Below, piece after piece: positions 26,801 to 37,450 of a stretch of DNA of 64,000 bases (its first letter is position 1; each line of letters opens with the position of its first letter). This stretch comes from Bagarius yarrelli (taxonomy: Eukaryota > Chordata > Actinopteri > Siluriformes > Sisoridae). The DNA lies in contig VCAZ01000017.1 in assembly GCA_005784505.1 (NCBI GenBank), positions 1,920,572 to 1,984,571 on the forward strand. Direction: 5' to 3'. A program made the translations under genes and the position numbers. The notes beneath the pieces are model-generated. The model made no database searches. It was not told the origin of the DNA and saw only the letters and a list, made by a program, of their open reading frames with translations.

Positions 26801-29800
26801 TGCACATCTAGAGACAAAACGTTTTGCTCATCCTTCTTCGCAAGATCAGCCAGATTGCTTAAAAAAACATTTAAAAAAAAACAAATTAACATATTCTATT
26901 ACTTTGGTGGGTTAACATGAGCTGGCAGAAAAGATTCGATAAGGCTTGGCACCGGTTCTGTGAATCTCTGAAGCTGCACTGAACAGATTAACATCATTCT
27001 TGTAAAAGTTATTCCTGACATTTGGCAGACAGCCATATCCTAAGCGATCCACATTTATTGCATTTTGTACAGCTAAGCAGTCGAGGGTTGAGAGACTTAC
27101 ATAAAAGCCCAGCAGTGACTTGGTGGTCCAGGAATTACAGGCAGGACCTTCTGATTAGCTAATTCATTACCACTAATGAGCTATATAGTGTTTTGATGAT
27201 TGTAAAATCTCCCCTGAGTGTTTAAGCAGGTTCATCTCTAGCTGCGAAAGGCAAATTGTATGATTTACATTATGTGACAATTGCAAATATGCCTTTGGAT
27301 TTCAACTTTTACATTTCCAGCATTTCAGCGGACATCCTTATCCAGAGCAACTTACATTTATCTATTTTCTTTTATCCAACTAAGTAGTTTAGGGTGAAGG
27401 GCCTTGCTCAGGGACCCAGCATTGATTTGAATTGAAGTTACTGATCAGCAGTTCAACCCCTTTGCCGCTGAGGTACTACTTCCCAGTTGCATTGTGTGTC
27501 CCTTCTTCATGCATCTGTTGAAACATCTCACTATGTGAGAGTCAAAGGTCTTGTTTAGAAGCCCAGTCGTGTCCTGGTGATCCTAGTGATTCAAACTAAT
27601 GATCATCTGATTAGCAAGCCAACGCTGTCACCATGTAGCCTTTACTGCTATAAATATAATGGATTTTTTTGTGTGTGTTTTAGAAAGCTTGACCGAAAGG
27701 TTCTCAGGAAATGAAGTTGAGACCCGAGGTCAATAGGGATGCGTTTTTGACTGAAATCCTGTGGGTCCAAAAAAAACAGGTTTATCCTGGCCCAGGATAA
27801 GCTTTCAGGATAAACAATAACCTCATTTATTAACATAAACATGTGCCAGTTATTCAGGACTGCCTGATTAGACTCACAGCAGCTTAATTAGGTTGCTATT
27901 TTGTTAGTGTTTTGGGGAAATAACACCAAAATTGGTTTGATGAAGTCGAGTGAAGTTTCTTGGGAACTCTCAGGGGCAGAATTCACAGAACAATAATGCT
28001 AATAGTGCTGCCGTATTATTTCTGGGGTTTTACCTCTAATGTTTTCAGGGGAATAACAGAGGGGTTCAAATACAATTTTAAGTCATGTCTGTCGCAGGTT
28101 TACTGGAATTGTGTTGCTCTACTATTAGCAGGTGGTATAGCGCTAATGTTTTGTGTAGATGCTAAAAAAAAATAGGATGTAATTCCACTATCTTAGCTAA
28201 CAAATTTAGGTTCTAAAAACAAAACTGGATTTAGAAATTTGAAAAAGTTAGCCTAATGTCGGTAGTACGATAGTTTATTTTATGGTTATATTATTGTGTT
28301 GTTCTAATAACATTATCAGGAAACATTCTGAGAACGATTAGCCAATCATTTGCTTAGAATAAGGTCGGTAGTGCTAAATTTCCTATGAATTAGTTTTATT
28401 TGGTGTGTCATAGAGGAATCATATGTTTGCTCTACGCTTTATAACTGGTAGCTGCTGTAGCAAGGAATGCAAGAAACTACCAGGATTGAATTGCAGAGAA
28501 AATAAAAGGGAATGAATATTGACTGGAATATTGTAATAATACGGCTGATTGGGATTGGCTGGTGAGGATTTGATTGAAAACCAGTATCGCACAGCATGAC
28601 ATTTTGTTACCTCACTGCACTACAACACACATTGTTAATATAGCAAAAGAAAGGAAGAGTGTGTGTAGTTTGTGTGTTGCAGCGAACTCATTTATCGGTG
28701 CAGTTTTACTTCACCGAGTCATTTATTAAACAGCGGTTCTTACCTCCCTGCGGGACTTCTATTGCCCTTCCATTAGATTTGTTCGAACAATGACTCTGTC
28801 TGGATGGCTGGGAAACTTCACACGCTCTTTGTAAAGCCTACATTATCCATCTGACCACACGAACAGGAAAATGTTGATTAAGGGATCAAGCCACAATGTC
28901 ACAGCCGAATGTGGAATGATCATGTGGTGGAAAAAGGGAACGGTTGCCATAGCAAAATAACGTTTTAACTACATGGTAAATTCATGTTCAATAAATGTTG
29001 TATTTTTGATGCTCGAAAAATATATATTTAAAATCCAAAATATATTTTGTTTCGAACATTGTATTGTAGGGAGAAAAAAATACATCTCTCTTACATTTAC
29101 ATTTACAGTATTTGGCAGACGTTCTTATCCAGAGCGACTTACATTTATCTCTTTTAAACAACTGAGCAACTGGGGGTTAAGGACCTTGCTCAGGGGCCCA
29201 ACAGTGGCAGCTTGGTGGTGCTGGGAATCGAGCCCAGATCTTCCAATTAGCTCTCCCACTTCCATACCATCTTCAACCTTACAAATTTAATTACTTTATA
29301 TGATAAACAGATTTAATTTAGGCTTCTATCTAAACCTAAACCTAAACTTTGATCAGCGAACATTAACAAAAGCTCCACTTCATTGTTTTTTACGGAATCA
29401 AACATCAGCTACACTGATGAAAAACGCCGGGTTATAAATAAACAGTCTTACTAATGGCGTCACTTTTTTTCAGTAACGTGTATTGAACAAATTACATTGT
29501 GGTGTAGTGGGTTAAGGTGCCGGCACCCACATGCGCAGTTATGCTCTGGCGACCCAGGTTCATTTCCAGCTCGGGTAGTTTCCGGTCCCTCTCTCTTCCC
29601 TGCTTTATTTTTCTCTGTCCTATAAATAAAGGCAACAAAAAATTTTCTCTGGTGTGTGTGGGCTGAGACGGGACATATAACTGATGATGATCAATGTGTG
29701 TGTGTGTTGAGGGTGGGAGATAACCACATAACTGATAATTATTGGCTTAGGTAAAGGAAGTGTGCGGGTGTTCATACAAAGGCATGCACATAAGCACACA

Positions 29801-30628
29801 CCGGTTGCAAGATCGCATACTACATTTTATACACTACATTTAAGTGTGTACTTCCCAAGTGTGAAAAAAAGGGTGTTCTATATAGTATGGTTACGGGTAG
29901 TATGAATGAAATTCGGATGTACTACAGGAGTCAGAGCGATGGCAAGTCCAACAAGTTCAACTGTAGCTTTTTAAAAACTGGAAGTATAAGTGCGGTAGCC
30001 TGGTGGGTAGCATGTGAACATATGTGCTTGCGTTCTGGCCGAATTTGCTTTCGGTTTAGAAAATATCTAAAAAAAACTTGGTCAAAAAATAATGTTTCGA
30101 AAATAGTATAAACACTGATTTTCCCCTCATTTAAGCAAAAGACAAGACCTGTTTATGTATCGTGTAACTTATAATCAGGAAAAAGTCTCTCCGCGTCTCT
30201 CTCATCGTCACATGACATCACAACATTACAAAAGTGTACCTTGTAGATTAGTGTACAATGTTTTATAATAATAATCATTTATTTAACCTATTTAATATTG
30301 GAGGCATCCAAGTTATGTGACATATTGTGGCACATTCTTTTAAAAGTAACACAATAGTTACTGTCCCTGGTAATTAATTCATTTTATCAGTTGTTACTAA
30401 AGTGTATTACTATAGTGTATGTGTATAATACATATTTTTGTCGATATATATATTTAGCTGATATATTTTTTTTGTAATCATATGGTGAGTTTTTTGTGTC
30501 GTGTTTAATCGGATACAGAAATTTTTCCACTGACAAACCTGTTGTTTTTATGCAACCGAATGGACTGTGAACAGACGTTCCCGTGGGTGTTGCTCAACAG
30601 TAAATGTTACTCCCATGTGCATGCATAC

Positions 30629-30660
<32 letters not shown>

Positions 30661-33600
30661 TTGTTTGCCTCTTTTTGTCTACACCAGGACAATTTGTTCT
30701 TTCTCAGCAAAGATTACAACTAAAGGTTAATACTGACAAATGTTCCATGCAGCTCGTTTCGGTTTAGAAGATTTAGTTTTTTAATTATTCGTAGTCGATT
30801 AAAGGCAGAAAAAAAAATGTCCCTGAAAAAATCTTGAGAAATTTAAGTGAAACCATCCTGCTTTACAGAAAAATGGGCAATTATGGCATTTTTTGAAGCA
30901 GCAAGGAGAAATAGATGCACTATATTTAATTATTGCCACTTTATTAGGATCATGTGCATTAGAGCAATGCATAAAGTCCTGCAGAAACCGGCTAAAAGCT
31001 TCAGTTAATTTTTTTTATAGCAAATATAAGAATGCGAGGGAAATATGTGTCTTTACCGCTGACAGTGGTGGGCCGTCAGGGCCAGCAAGTCCTTCTCTGC
31101 TGCCTAAACAAAATCAAAAGCACTAAACTACAACCCAAATTCTAATATTTGTTCTATTGAATTGTATTTATTTATTCTTAACAGTTTGTTCTCTTTATTT
31201 TGTAGCGTCTCTACAAAGTGCACTGCTTCCAGTACGTGTATGTGATTGTTTTTGTTTTTGTCCAATCAGATTTCAATTTCTATGTGCTGCCATGTCAGTC
31301 TGCCCAGAGCCTTTAGGATCAGTAATGCTGGCCGATGTAACTTAAACTATTTCAGCAGTGCCAGATTGATAATTGGTCAAAGCCTGTTTCTTTAACCAAT
31401 CAGATTTCAAGTTCGCCATGACTGGCCCAGCTAACAATATCGTCAGCATTTTTCTGTCCTCTGATTGGTTGATCAGAGTAAAACTGTTACAGCCAAGTTA
31501 CAGAATTAGCATGTTTACGCCCACAATGACTGACGGAGGAGAATTTAACTTGGTCTCTGATATCCTTAAAAATACGTTTTAAGGCGGACTTTTCCAAAAC
31601 TAGGTGGACTTTTCTGAAGCCAGCTAGCTTGTCTCAGCCCAGGAAAGTTTGTTCACCAATTCCAGACCAGTGCCGCCACCCGGTTACGATGTCTTACAGC
31701 CTTTAAATATATTATATATTTTATTTAAATTGTTTGTTTCTGTCATGTTATTAAATAAATACTGATTGTAAACTGCTCCAGATGATGTACGTGGTACCGT
31801 TGCGGTTGTAGTGTAGAGGTTTGGAGTCTTAACAGGGTTTCTTGCTTTAATAAAGTCTCCTCTGAAGGCCCAGGTACCAAATGGACCGCCCGCCACTGGG
31901 TCATCGGTACCTGATGGGATAGTTTGAGTATTTCAGAATATGCATATCTCAATAGAATTTTTACACAAAACTATAGTCTATTGAGTTGAATAACTAAATG
32001 TAAAAATAATTATTTTAACCTTTTATTTGGTCTGCTGTTGCCCGTTTACCTCAAGATGTGTGTTCTGAGATGCTTTTATTCTTTTATTTTGATGTTTGAT
32101 ATAAACATTAAACAAACAGCTTGATTTAGATATGTGTTACATTAGGAAACACGTTGCTGTCCCGTGATTGGTTGATTAGACAACTGCAGAAATGTTTTGG
32201 TGCACTGTGTATAAAGTATTGAGGTTGTCGGGCATTTAACAAATCGGTTTTAAACGAACCAGTGCATATACCAATAGTTTAGTCACATAATGTCATCGTT
32301 CCATTTATTATGATTTATTTATTTTTGAATCTAGTGGTCTAAAATAGGCATTTTTTAAAAAAAAACACTCAAATTGAGTGGGTCAGAAAATATGCTATCA
32401 CATGCTAACGCCCTTTGACGGTTTTAGAGGAAGAAGACCAGCGAACAGCGCGGTTAATTACAGGGTTATAGATATTTTCCACAACATTTCATCTCCATTT
32501 TTTCTTTTAATAAATTTGGCAGCACCCTTATCCAGAGCAAAAAGTCTTCATCAGCGAATAGACTAATATTTATCTTACAATTTATAATATGTATTATAAT
32601 TAATAATTAAAGTTAGAGTTAAATTCAATCAATTTTATTTAAAAAAAAAAAAGAGGCAAAGTGCACCTAAAAACCTACAACTAAAAACGATAATTCTTTT
32701 ATAGCGTTTTTTTTTTTCCAGAAGCACTTTTTTTAGACCCCTTTTTTCTAACAGCGTCTATCATGTACAGAACCATGTCTTTTGTCCGACACAGAATATT
32801 GCGATATAAAAAAATAGAGTTAAAGGGGTAGATCATGATGACCATACATCAGAAATAAATGAGGAACACACTGATCTTGTTTCCCACTGAAAGGCTGGGG
32901 TTGGGATGAAAGAAAATGTGGGGTTTTTTTTCCTTGTGTGGATTTTGAGACGCATTTTGCTGCAAGCTGGCATACTGATTATAATAAGCTGCTAGATGAC
33001 ACGCCAGATGACTGGATGCTGTCAATGATCATCTGGTTATGACAGGGTTACTACAAACATTCGTTGGATATCAGTCTGAGGGCAAAAGTGCTTTTTGAAC
33101 TGAAAATAATGTCGCACAAAAATCTATGTGTGTGAGGCAATGAAGAGCAGAGGATTCATAAATTAGCCGAGTGTTTAACTTTTGTAGAGTAGAAACAAGC
33201 AGTACTGTGTGCTCTGCAGTTTATTTGTTTATTTTTTATTAGTGAAAATCTCTTAAATTACTCGAAGATTTGTTTCTGAGTAGTTTTGACTTTCATAAAA
33301 ACGGACTGTCTGTTAAAAATCTTGTCATTCCGATGTTTCTTGTTTCAATGTCTGTTTGTTGGATTGTGTTAGGCATGACCTGTCAGGCAAGGACATCATA
33401 CACAGAAGACGAGGTCCTCTGGGGTCACCGCTTTTTCCCGGTCATCTCTCTGGAGGAGGGCTTCTTCAAGGTGGACTACTCGCAGTTCCATGGTACCTTC
33501 GAGGTGCCCACACCTCCACACAGTGTTAAGGAGCAGGAGGAAAGCTTGCTGCTGTCCTCGCCACTCACTGCCCCCTCCCTCTGCCACAGCACGGGAGGCC

Positions 33601-34088
33601 TGACCGAAGGCAGCAGCACTGTGGATGGACTAGAAGCCCTACAGAGCGATACAGAGACCGGCTCGATAAACATGGCCGCACCGTTAGTCACCACCAAGCT
33701 TCCAGCTAAGTTGCAGAAGCTAACAGGAAGGGACGGTATGCCACGCAAGTTGATGCGCATGAGTTCTGAGATCACGTACAACCTGGGCGAGCTGCCGGTC
33801 AAGCTTCAGCGGATCAGCTCCGCCCCTGGTGTAGCCGAGGACAGGCTGCCACCAATCAGCTCACTGCTCAGCCCAGTCGAGGACAAACTGCATTCCAAGC
33901 TTGGTCTAATAGGGGGTGGATTTGACCCTATCAGCCAATCAGTGACAGACCTGCCACCGAAGCTGCAGCGACTGGCCGGAGGGATAGGAGGAGTTGGGGT
34001 TGGAATTGGAGGAAGGATGGACGGACATCTGCCACCCAAACTGCGAAAGATGAACTCGGAGAGATTTACAGGGTTGAGCCTGAAATAA
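14289..34088 (+). CDS. kcnj3: G protein-gated inward rectifier K+ channel subunit GIRK1 (Kir3.1)
   Basis: Joined exons 14289-14957, 17621-17837 and 33373-34088 encode 533 aa (human GIRK1 has 501). GIRK1 is a plasma-membrane subunit of heterotetrameric K+ channels opened by G-protein beta-gamma in heart and neurons. Visible features: N-terminal RQRFVDKNGRCNVQHGN block (residues 32-48), M1 at about 71-95, pore helix with Phe126 (equivalent to human F137), the selectivity filter GYG at 134-136, M2 at about 147-172 with Asp162 (equivalent to human D173), then the cytoplasmic beta-sheet domain. Junctions are AAA/gtgagc, ctgcag/TCT, ACAG/gtgaga and gtgttag/GC, with phases 0 then 1. The start was chosen because MSALRKKFGDD matches the family N-terminus. 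Relative to mammals the N-tail is 11 residues shorter and the C-tail longer. The a or b teleost paralogue is not resolved. Very sure of the family. Confidence 0.96.
14958..17620 (+). other. kcnj3: kcnj3 intron 1
   Basis: 2.66 kb AT-rich intron with GT-AG ends. It holds an (AAT)n-type tract at about 15233-15261 and a minus-strand SINE fragment at 16873-16965. I see no other gene. Confidence 0.9.
16873..16965 (-). mobile_element. SINE family A, internally deleted
   Basis: The tail (GGCATTTGACAGACGTTTTT on +) is joined almost directly to the head (ACCTTAACCAATGCGCTACC). Confidence 0.7.
17621..17837 (+). CDS. kcnj3: kcnj3 coding exon 2 (cytoplasmic beta-gamma/PIP2-responsive domain)
   Basis: 217 nt starting SRQTPEGEFLPLDQ and ending GIVETTG, with a pyrimidine tract and ctgcag acceptor before it and a gtgaga donor after it. 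It fits the phase left by exon 1 and supplies the conserved immunoglobulin-like cytoplasmic core (residues 224-296). It is split by two stops in the other frames, so it is easily missed in a simple ORF scan. Confidence 0.95.
17969..18104 (+). mobile_element. SINE family A copy, tail lost
   Basis: Head with GGAGTTCGAATCCCAGCACC and body with GGGCCTCAGGGCAAGGC. It lies about 130 bases after kcnj3 exon 2. Confidence 0.75.
18742..18894 (-). mobile_element. SINE family A copy, tail lost
   Basis: Body and head on the minus strand, ending with the CTACCACTTCCCCC head boundary. Confidence 0.75.
19689..19838 (+). mobile_element. SINE-like element family C
   Basis: tRNA-like head with GTCGGTTAAGGTG, a pyrimidine-rich body (CCCTCTCTCTCTACC) and a tail CCTATTAATAAAGGGAAAA. 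A second copy is at 29498-29643. Confidence 0.6.
19985..20275 (-). pseudogene. Non-LTR retrotransposon C-terminal fragment
   Basis: On the minus strand one frame reads VRLRWFGHVQRRDSEYIGRR, then after one in-frame stop RGRPKRRYVDAINEDMK. This is the conserved tail seen after the reverse transcriptase of many fish LINEs (GHV.RRD and RGRPKRR motifs). Only about 95 codons survive, with a stop, so it is dead. Confidence 0.75.
20455..20595 (+). mobile_element. SINE family A copy
   Basis: Head with GGGATTCGATACCTAGCACC, body TTGGGCCCCTGAGCAAGACC and a shortened tail. Confidence 0.75.
22292..22748. mobile_element. Non-autonomous DNA transposon with imperfect terminal inverted repeats
   Basis: The left end TATAGCGGTGCCTTGACTTG pairs with the right end (reverse complement TACAGTGGTTCCTTGACTAA). 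TA may be the target duplication. The interior has no ORF. Confidence 0.6.
23217..23518 (+). mobile_element. SINE-like family B copy, 5' truncated, with long (ATGG)n tail
   Basis: Retains GCCCATAGGAGTGAGTGTGA and the GATTAGGAATAAGCGGGTAA tail, then about 125 bases of GATG repeats (23393-23518). Confidence 0.7.
27016..27183 (-). mobile_element. SINE family A, diverged
   Basis: Tail (TTTGGCAGACAGCCATATCC on +), body and head on the minus strand, with many substitutions. Confidence 0.65.
27309..27484 (-). mobile_element. SINE family A, diverged
   Basis: Tail CATCCTTATCCAGAGCAACT and a head ending CTACTTCCC. It forms the start of a larger block that is duplicated at 25850-26025. Confidence 0.65.
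29091..29272 (-). mobile_element. SINE family A copy, well preserved
   Basis: Tail GGCAGACGTTCTTATCCAGA, body CAGGGGCCCAACAGTGGC and B box GGGAATCGAGCCC on +. The A-box end is shortened. Confidence 0.8.
29498..29643 (+). mobile_element. SINE-like family C copy
   Basis: Head GTGGTGTAGTGGGTTAAGGT, then CGACCCAGGTTCATTTCC and the CCTATAAATAAAGGCAACAA tail. Confidence 0.6.
31061..31681. mobile_element. Possible hAT-like element
   Basis: The left edge CAGTGGTGGGCCGTCAGGG matches the style of fish hAT ends, and the right edge CCAGTGCCGCCACC is roughly its inverse. The interior contains repeated CCAATCAGATTTCAA words and no long ORF. Confidence 0.35.
33373..34088 (+). CDS. kcnj3: kcnj3 coding exon 3 (end of cytoplasmic core and GIRK1-specific C-tail)
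   Basis: Begins after gtgttag with GC completing a Gly codon, then MTCQARTSYTEDEVLWGHRF. The stop is TAA at 34086-34088. After the conserved core (to about residue 350) comes a long, low-complexity GIRK1-type tail with repeated basic-hydrophobic LPxKL motifs at residues 405, 418 (MPRKL variant), 436, 489 and 515, and a Gly-rich stretch at 498-511. The ORF extends upstream into the intron to 33270, but that part is not coding. Confidence 0.95.
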
Positions 34089-34363
34089 GCACAAACTAAC
34101 TTTCACTACTTTATTTACCTCCTTTGAAAAATGGACTCCAGTGTTATTTCTATCAATTTATATATAAATATAACTTCACCTAATATTGCTTTACACAATC
34201 TGGCATGTTTATGTGTCCACTAGGAGCATGAGAAAATCCAACACATGATTCATAAACATAAGAAACATCATCAGCCTCACAGTCCAGAGCTTCGAAATGA
34301 TTCACTGTTCTTATCAAATGTTTAAGTTTTCAAAAGAATCCAAAAATGTCCCTGTTTCAAGAT

Positions 34364-34903
34364 TAAAGCCGGGTTTACCTTGTGCGATTTTAGCCACGAT
34401 TTGGTGATTAAGACAAGTTTTTAAAATCCTGAAAAATTTATATAACCCTACGCCAAAATCTGTTGTCTAGTTTAACATGTTCACAGTTTTTTTTCTCCAA
34501 CAAAATCAGATTTCAGACCCTTTTCTGTAGTGTGTCTTTTCCATCAACCCAAGAACCAATAGGAGTGCCGAACCTGATGACGTAATCAGTGCGATAACTT
34601 CAAGCCACCAGAGAAAAATGTTGAATCGAGTCCGTTGAACAAAACAGAAAGATTTAAAACCTAATGAGGTGTGTCATGAGCAAAATTACAGCTACAGTTT
34701 GTTTCTGTTTGCTGCTAGCTACAAGTAGCGAGAGAATGTGGGTTGCCAAACATGTCACAGATTGATGATATAAAGCTTCTTCTTTTGTGCGTCCGTTTTT
34801 GATAGGTTTTTGACGTGTCCTACAGTCTGATCTTATGACAACTGAGATCCCATAGTGTGACTGTTAAAAGACTGTTAAAAATCACAGTGTGCGCCCGGCT
34901 TTA
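34364..34903. mobile_element. Inverted-repeat element in the probable kcnj3 3' UTR
   Basis: The left end TAAAGCCGGGTTTACCTTGTG is mirrored by the right end (reverse complement TAAAGCCGGGCGCACACTGTG), followed on both sides by GATTTT. About 540 bp with no ORF. Confidence 0.6.
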
Positions 34904-35000
34904 CCTCCGACAGAAATTCTGTTATACAAGAACAAACATTAATATTTAATATCACCACATTACTTCTAAAAAAAGATTTATGTCTGACATTTTACAATCC

Positions 35001-35006
35001 AATAAA
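35001..35006 (+). terminator. Candidate kcnj3 polyadenylation signal
   Basis: First clear AATAAA hexamer after the kcnj3 stop, about 910 bases downstream. Another lies at about 35435. If used, the inverted-repeat element at 34364-34903 is part of the 3' UTR. No transcript evidence is available. Confidence 0.35.
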
Positions 35007-36143
35007 TGTCCTCTAGCTCATCTTTATTCTATTGCATGTTCAATATTTATTCATAACCAAAAACTTCTCAAATTTAGGAACAAGCCTTAACTTGTATGAT
35101 GTTTTGTTAAGGATTATGTTTTTCCGTTTGACATGTGACAGGGCACATTGATGTACGATGTATTAACTCACCCTTATGAGCTGCTTTATTGAATATGGCG
35201 CCTAGTCTAGAGCATTAAAATGTGTTTGTTTTTCACATATTTTTTTCCAAAAAAATATACCTTGTAATAGCATTTTGCGTTTTGGTTTTGTGTTTGAAAG
35301 CTGAAGCAATAATCCTTTGGATTTCCGTGACACTTTTGACTGAACAATCATGTACCTGTGTTATGGTATTGTTTGGGTTTTAGTATGTTAAGAACTATTT
35401 CTGGTGCCAAATTGCAGAGTTTATAAAAACCGGAATAAATAAGTTGCACAAACTTATGTGTCTGCATGTAGATGGTGGATGTTTTACAGCTATTTACATA
35501 ATTGAGCCTTCTTTTAAAATATTTTTTTTTCATAATTAGTAACATTTTATGAAACACAGTATAATTAAATCATAATCAGACATTGTTTTAAAAAAAAAAA
35601 ATAATTAGAAGTCAGATTATTAATGACTAGTTAGTTCACAAATCGATTTTATTTACATCATAAAGTTCTTGGATGTGATACAAAGGATGTGACTCAGACC
35701 ACAACTGTATTAAAATGTGTAAATACAAAATAGTTTCTTATGTGAATCAGCATGAATTCAACAACAATCAACATTTTTCTAGAATTCATGTTTAATATCC
35801 ATGTGATCAGGGATTAGATTCAGTCATAGTAATAAAACCACCTTTATAATAGCATGTAGGTCTTCTCATGCCACCCAAAAGCTTAGACTTTGGTTCAGTT
35901 TAACTAGCATCTGTAAACCTGTTAACTAGTACCAAAACTCCATTGGGAAAAACCAGGGTGGGGGTATGTGAATCTGACACTAGGGCATATTGTCTCTGAG
36001 TGCTGATCCACTGACTGGGCTTTTGGTGGTCGACAGGGATCAGGCACTCCATAGGAACTCCAAATAGTTTATCCAGCTCTATGTGTATTCTGACATCTTT
36101 TTATTAAAATCAACATGATTTTTTTTTTTTTTTACCAGAAAGG

Positions 36144-36279
36144 GGTATCAAAAAGTTTCAAGACACACCAACAGATGGCAGTACAAAGCTGCAGACTGTC
36201 TGCACAATCACATTGAGCACAGACTTGCGTGACACCTTGTGCTGCCATCTGTTGGTGTGTCTCGAAACTTTTTGATACC
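36144..36279. mobile_element. Mariner-type miniature inverted-repeat element
   Basis: 36144-36180 and 36243-36279 are 37-base inverted repeats with a single mismatch (GGTATCAAAAAGTTTC... at the outer edge), separated by 62 bases. A TA dinucleotide sits within each edge, as expected for Tc1/mariner-type insertion. Confidence 0.8.
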
Positions 36280-37342
36280 TCTTCGTATTTGCTACAGTTG
36301 TTCTTTTGTAGGATATCAGCAAATCAGCAAAGCTTTACTGCCCACATGCATCAATGAAACCTGGGCACCCATGACACTGTTGCTGATGCACTGACTAACC
36401 ACCCGCTGTTGCACTGATCCAGCTGTCTGACCATGCCAATTTGGCCCTTTATCTTCACACTATCTTATTTTTCCTGCCTCACAACGGCACAACAGCTTCC
36501 ATAAATATGCTACCCTTTGACAGGTAAGGAGATAATTAATATTATTTACCTGTCAGTGGTTTAATTGTTTTAGCTGATCGCTGTACAGCAGAATACAAGC
36601 TTTTTAGGGGTAAATGGCATTATTATGTTCAATGGGTGGAGCTTTTGTCTTCTACAATTCTTTTGGATTTTAAGCCAAAACTGTAACATAGACATTTTAC
36701 CTGCCAAATAAGGACTACAAATTTAAGCTGCTATTTACTTAACAAGGACGTTAAAAAATTCTGTGGACCATTTGGACCTTTAGCTGTAGTCAAATCCTGT
36801 ATTTCTCTTTGAATCATCAGTGTGTAGTGTTTTTTTACTGAGAAGTGAACAAGGCGAGAGCAATTACCCATGTAAAAAAAAATCAAGACGACCCCATTTT
36901 TATTCATTTTTACACCTGCTTTCGTAAAATAAGAAGCAGAACAAAGGACAAGTACATGAAAAATCTTTGCAAGACATTTTTTGAGAAGTGAAAAATAAAG
37001 GTTTCAATCTTCTTCTGCACTAAAAAAACCTAATCTCATGGTGTGAATCCCCAGACCTGTTAACATGTTACTTCTTCACAGGAGGCCAATATCCTGAACT
37101 TTAACTGCAGGGAGCTAATTATAAAAAATTGCTTGGGGTGTCTGTATGAGAAACAGAGGAAGAAAATGCCGTTCTGGAATTATTGGTATCCTGCTTGTGA
37201 AGATAAGTAGAGAAGGTTATAAAAATGTCAATGGTTAATCAAGTTATTCTCACATAGTGACACTAACATTCATTCTAAGAACATCTATTCCTCTGGAAAG
37301 GCTTTCAACTAGATTGCAGACTGTGGCTAATGGGATTTGATC

Positions 37343-37450
37343 ATTTATTCATTCATCTTCTATACCCACTTATTCCCTAATTCGGGGTCACAGGGATCTG
37401 CTGGAGTCTATCCCAGCCGTCTCTGAAAGGGCGAAGGAGGAGGTCTGGGG
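37343..37450 (-). mobile_element. SINE-like family B 3' fragment
   Basis: On + it begins with ATTCATTCATC and GGGGTCACAGGGATCTGCTG, the reverse of the family B tail. The head is missing. Confidence 0.65.

Larger units (their letters stand above)
17838..33372 (+). other. kcnj3: kcnj3 intron 2, repeat-filled
   Basis: A 15.5 kb intron carrying family A SINEs (17969, 18742, 20455, 27016, 27309, 29091), family B and C SINE-like copies (23217; 19689, 29498), a non-LTR fragment (19985), inverted-repeat DNA elements (22292, 31061), an (AG)n tract (20829-20866) and several short CA/TG tracts. No conserved exon or RNA gene was recognised in 24000-29000 or 29900-31000. Confidence 0.85.

Noticed and set aside
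29887..30111. 74-codon + strand ORF in kcnj3 intron 2
   Set aside because: No domain, no conserved pattern and no plausible splice context. AT-rich chance ORF.
33270..33372. Upstream part of the 272-codon ORF covering kcnj3 exon 3
   Set aside because: The segment before 33373 ends in a splice acceptor (gtgttag) and has no counterpart in GIRK1. The exon 2 phase joins exactly at 33373, so this part is intron.
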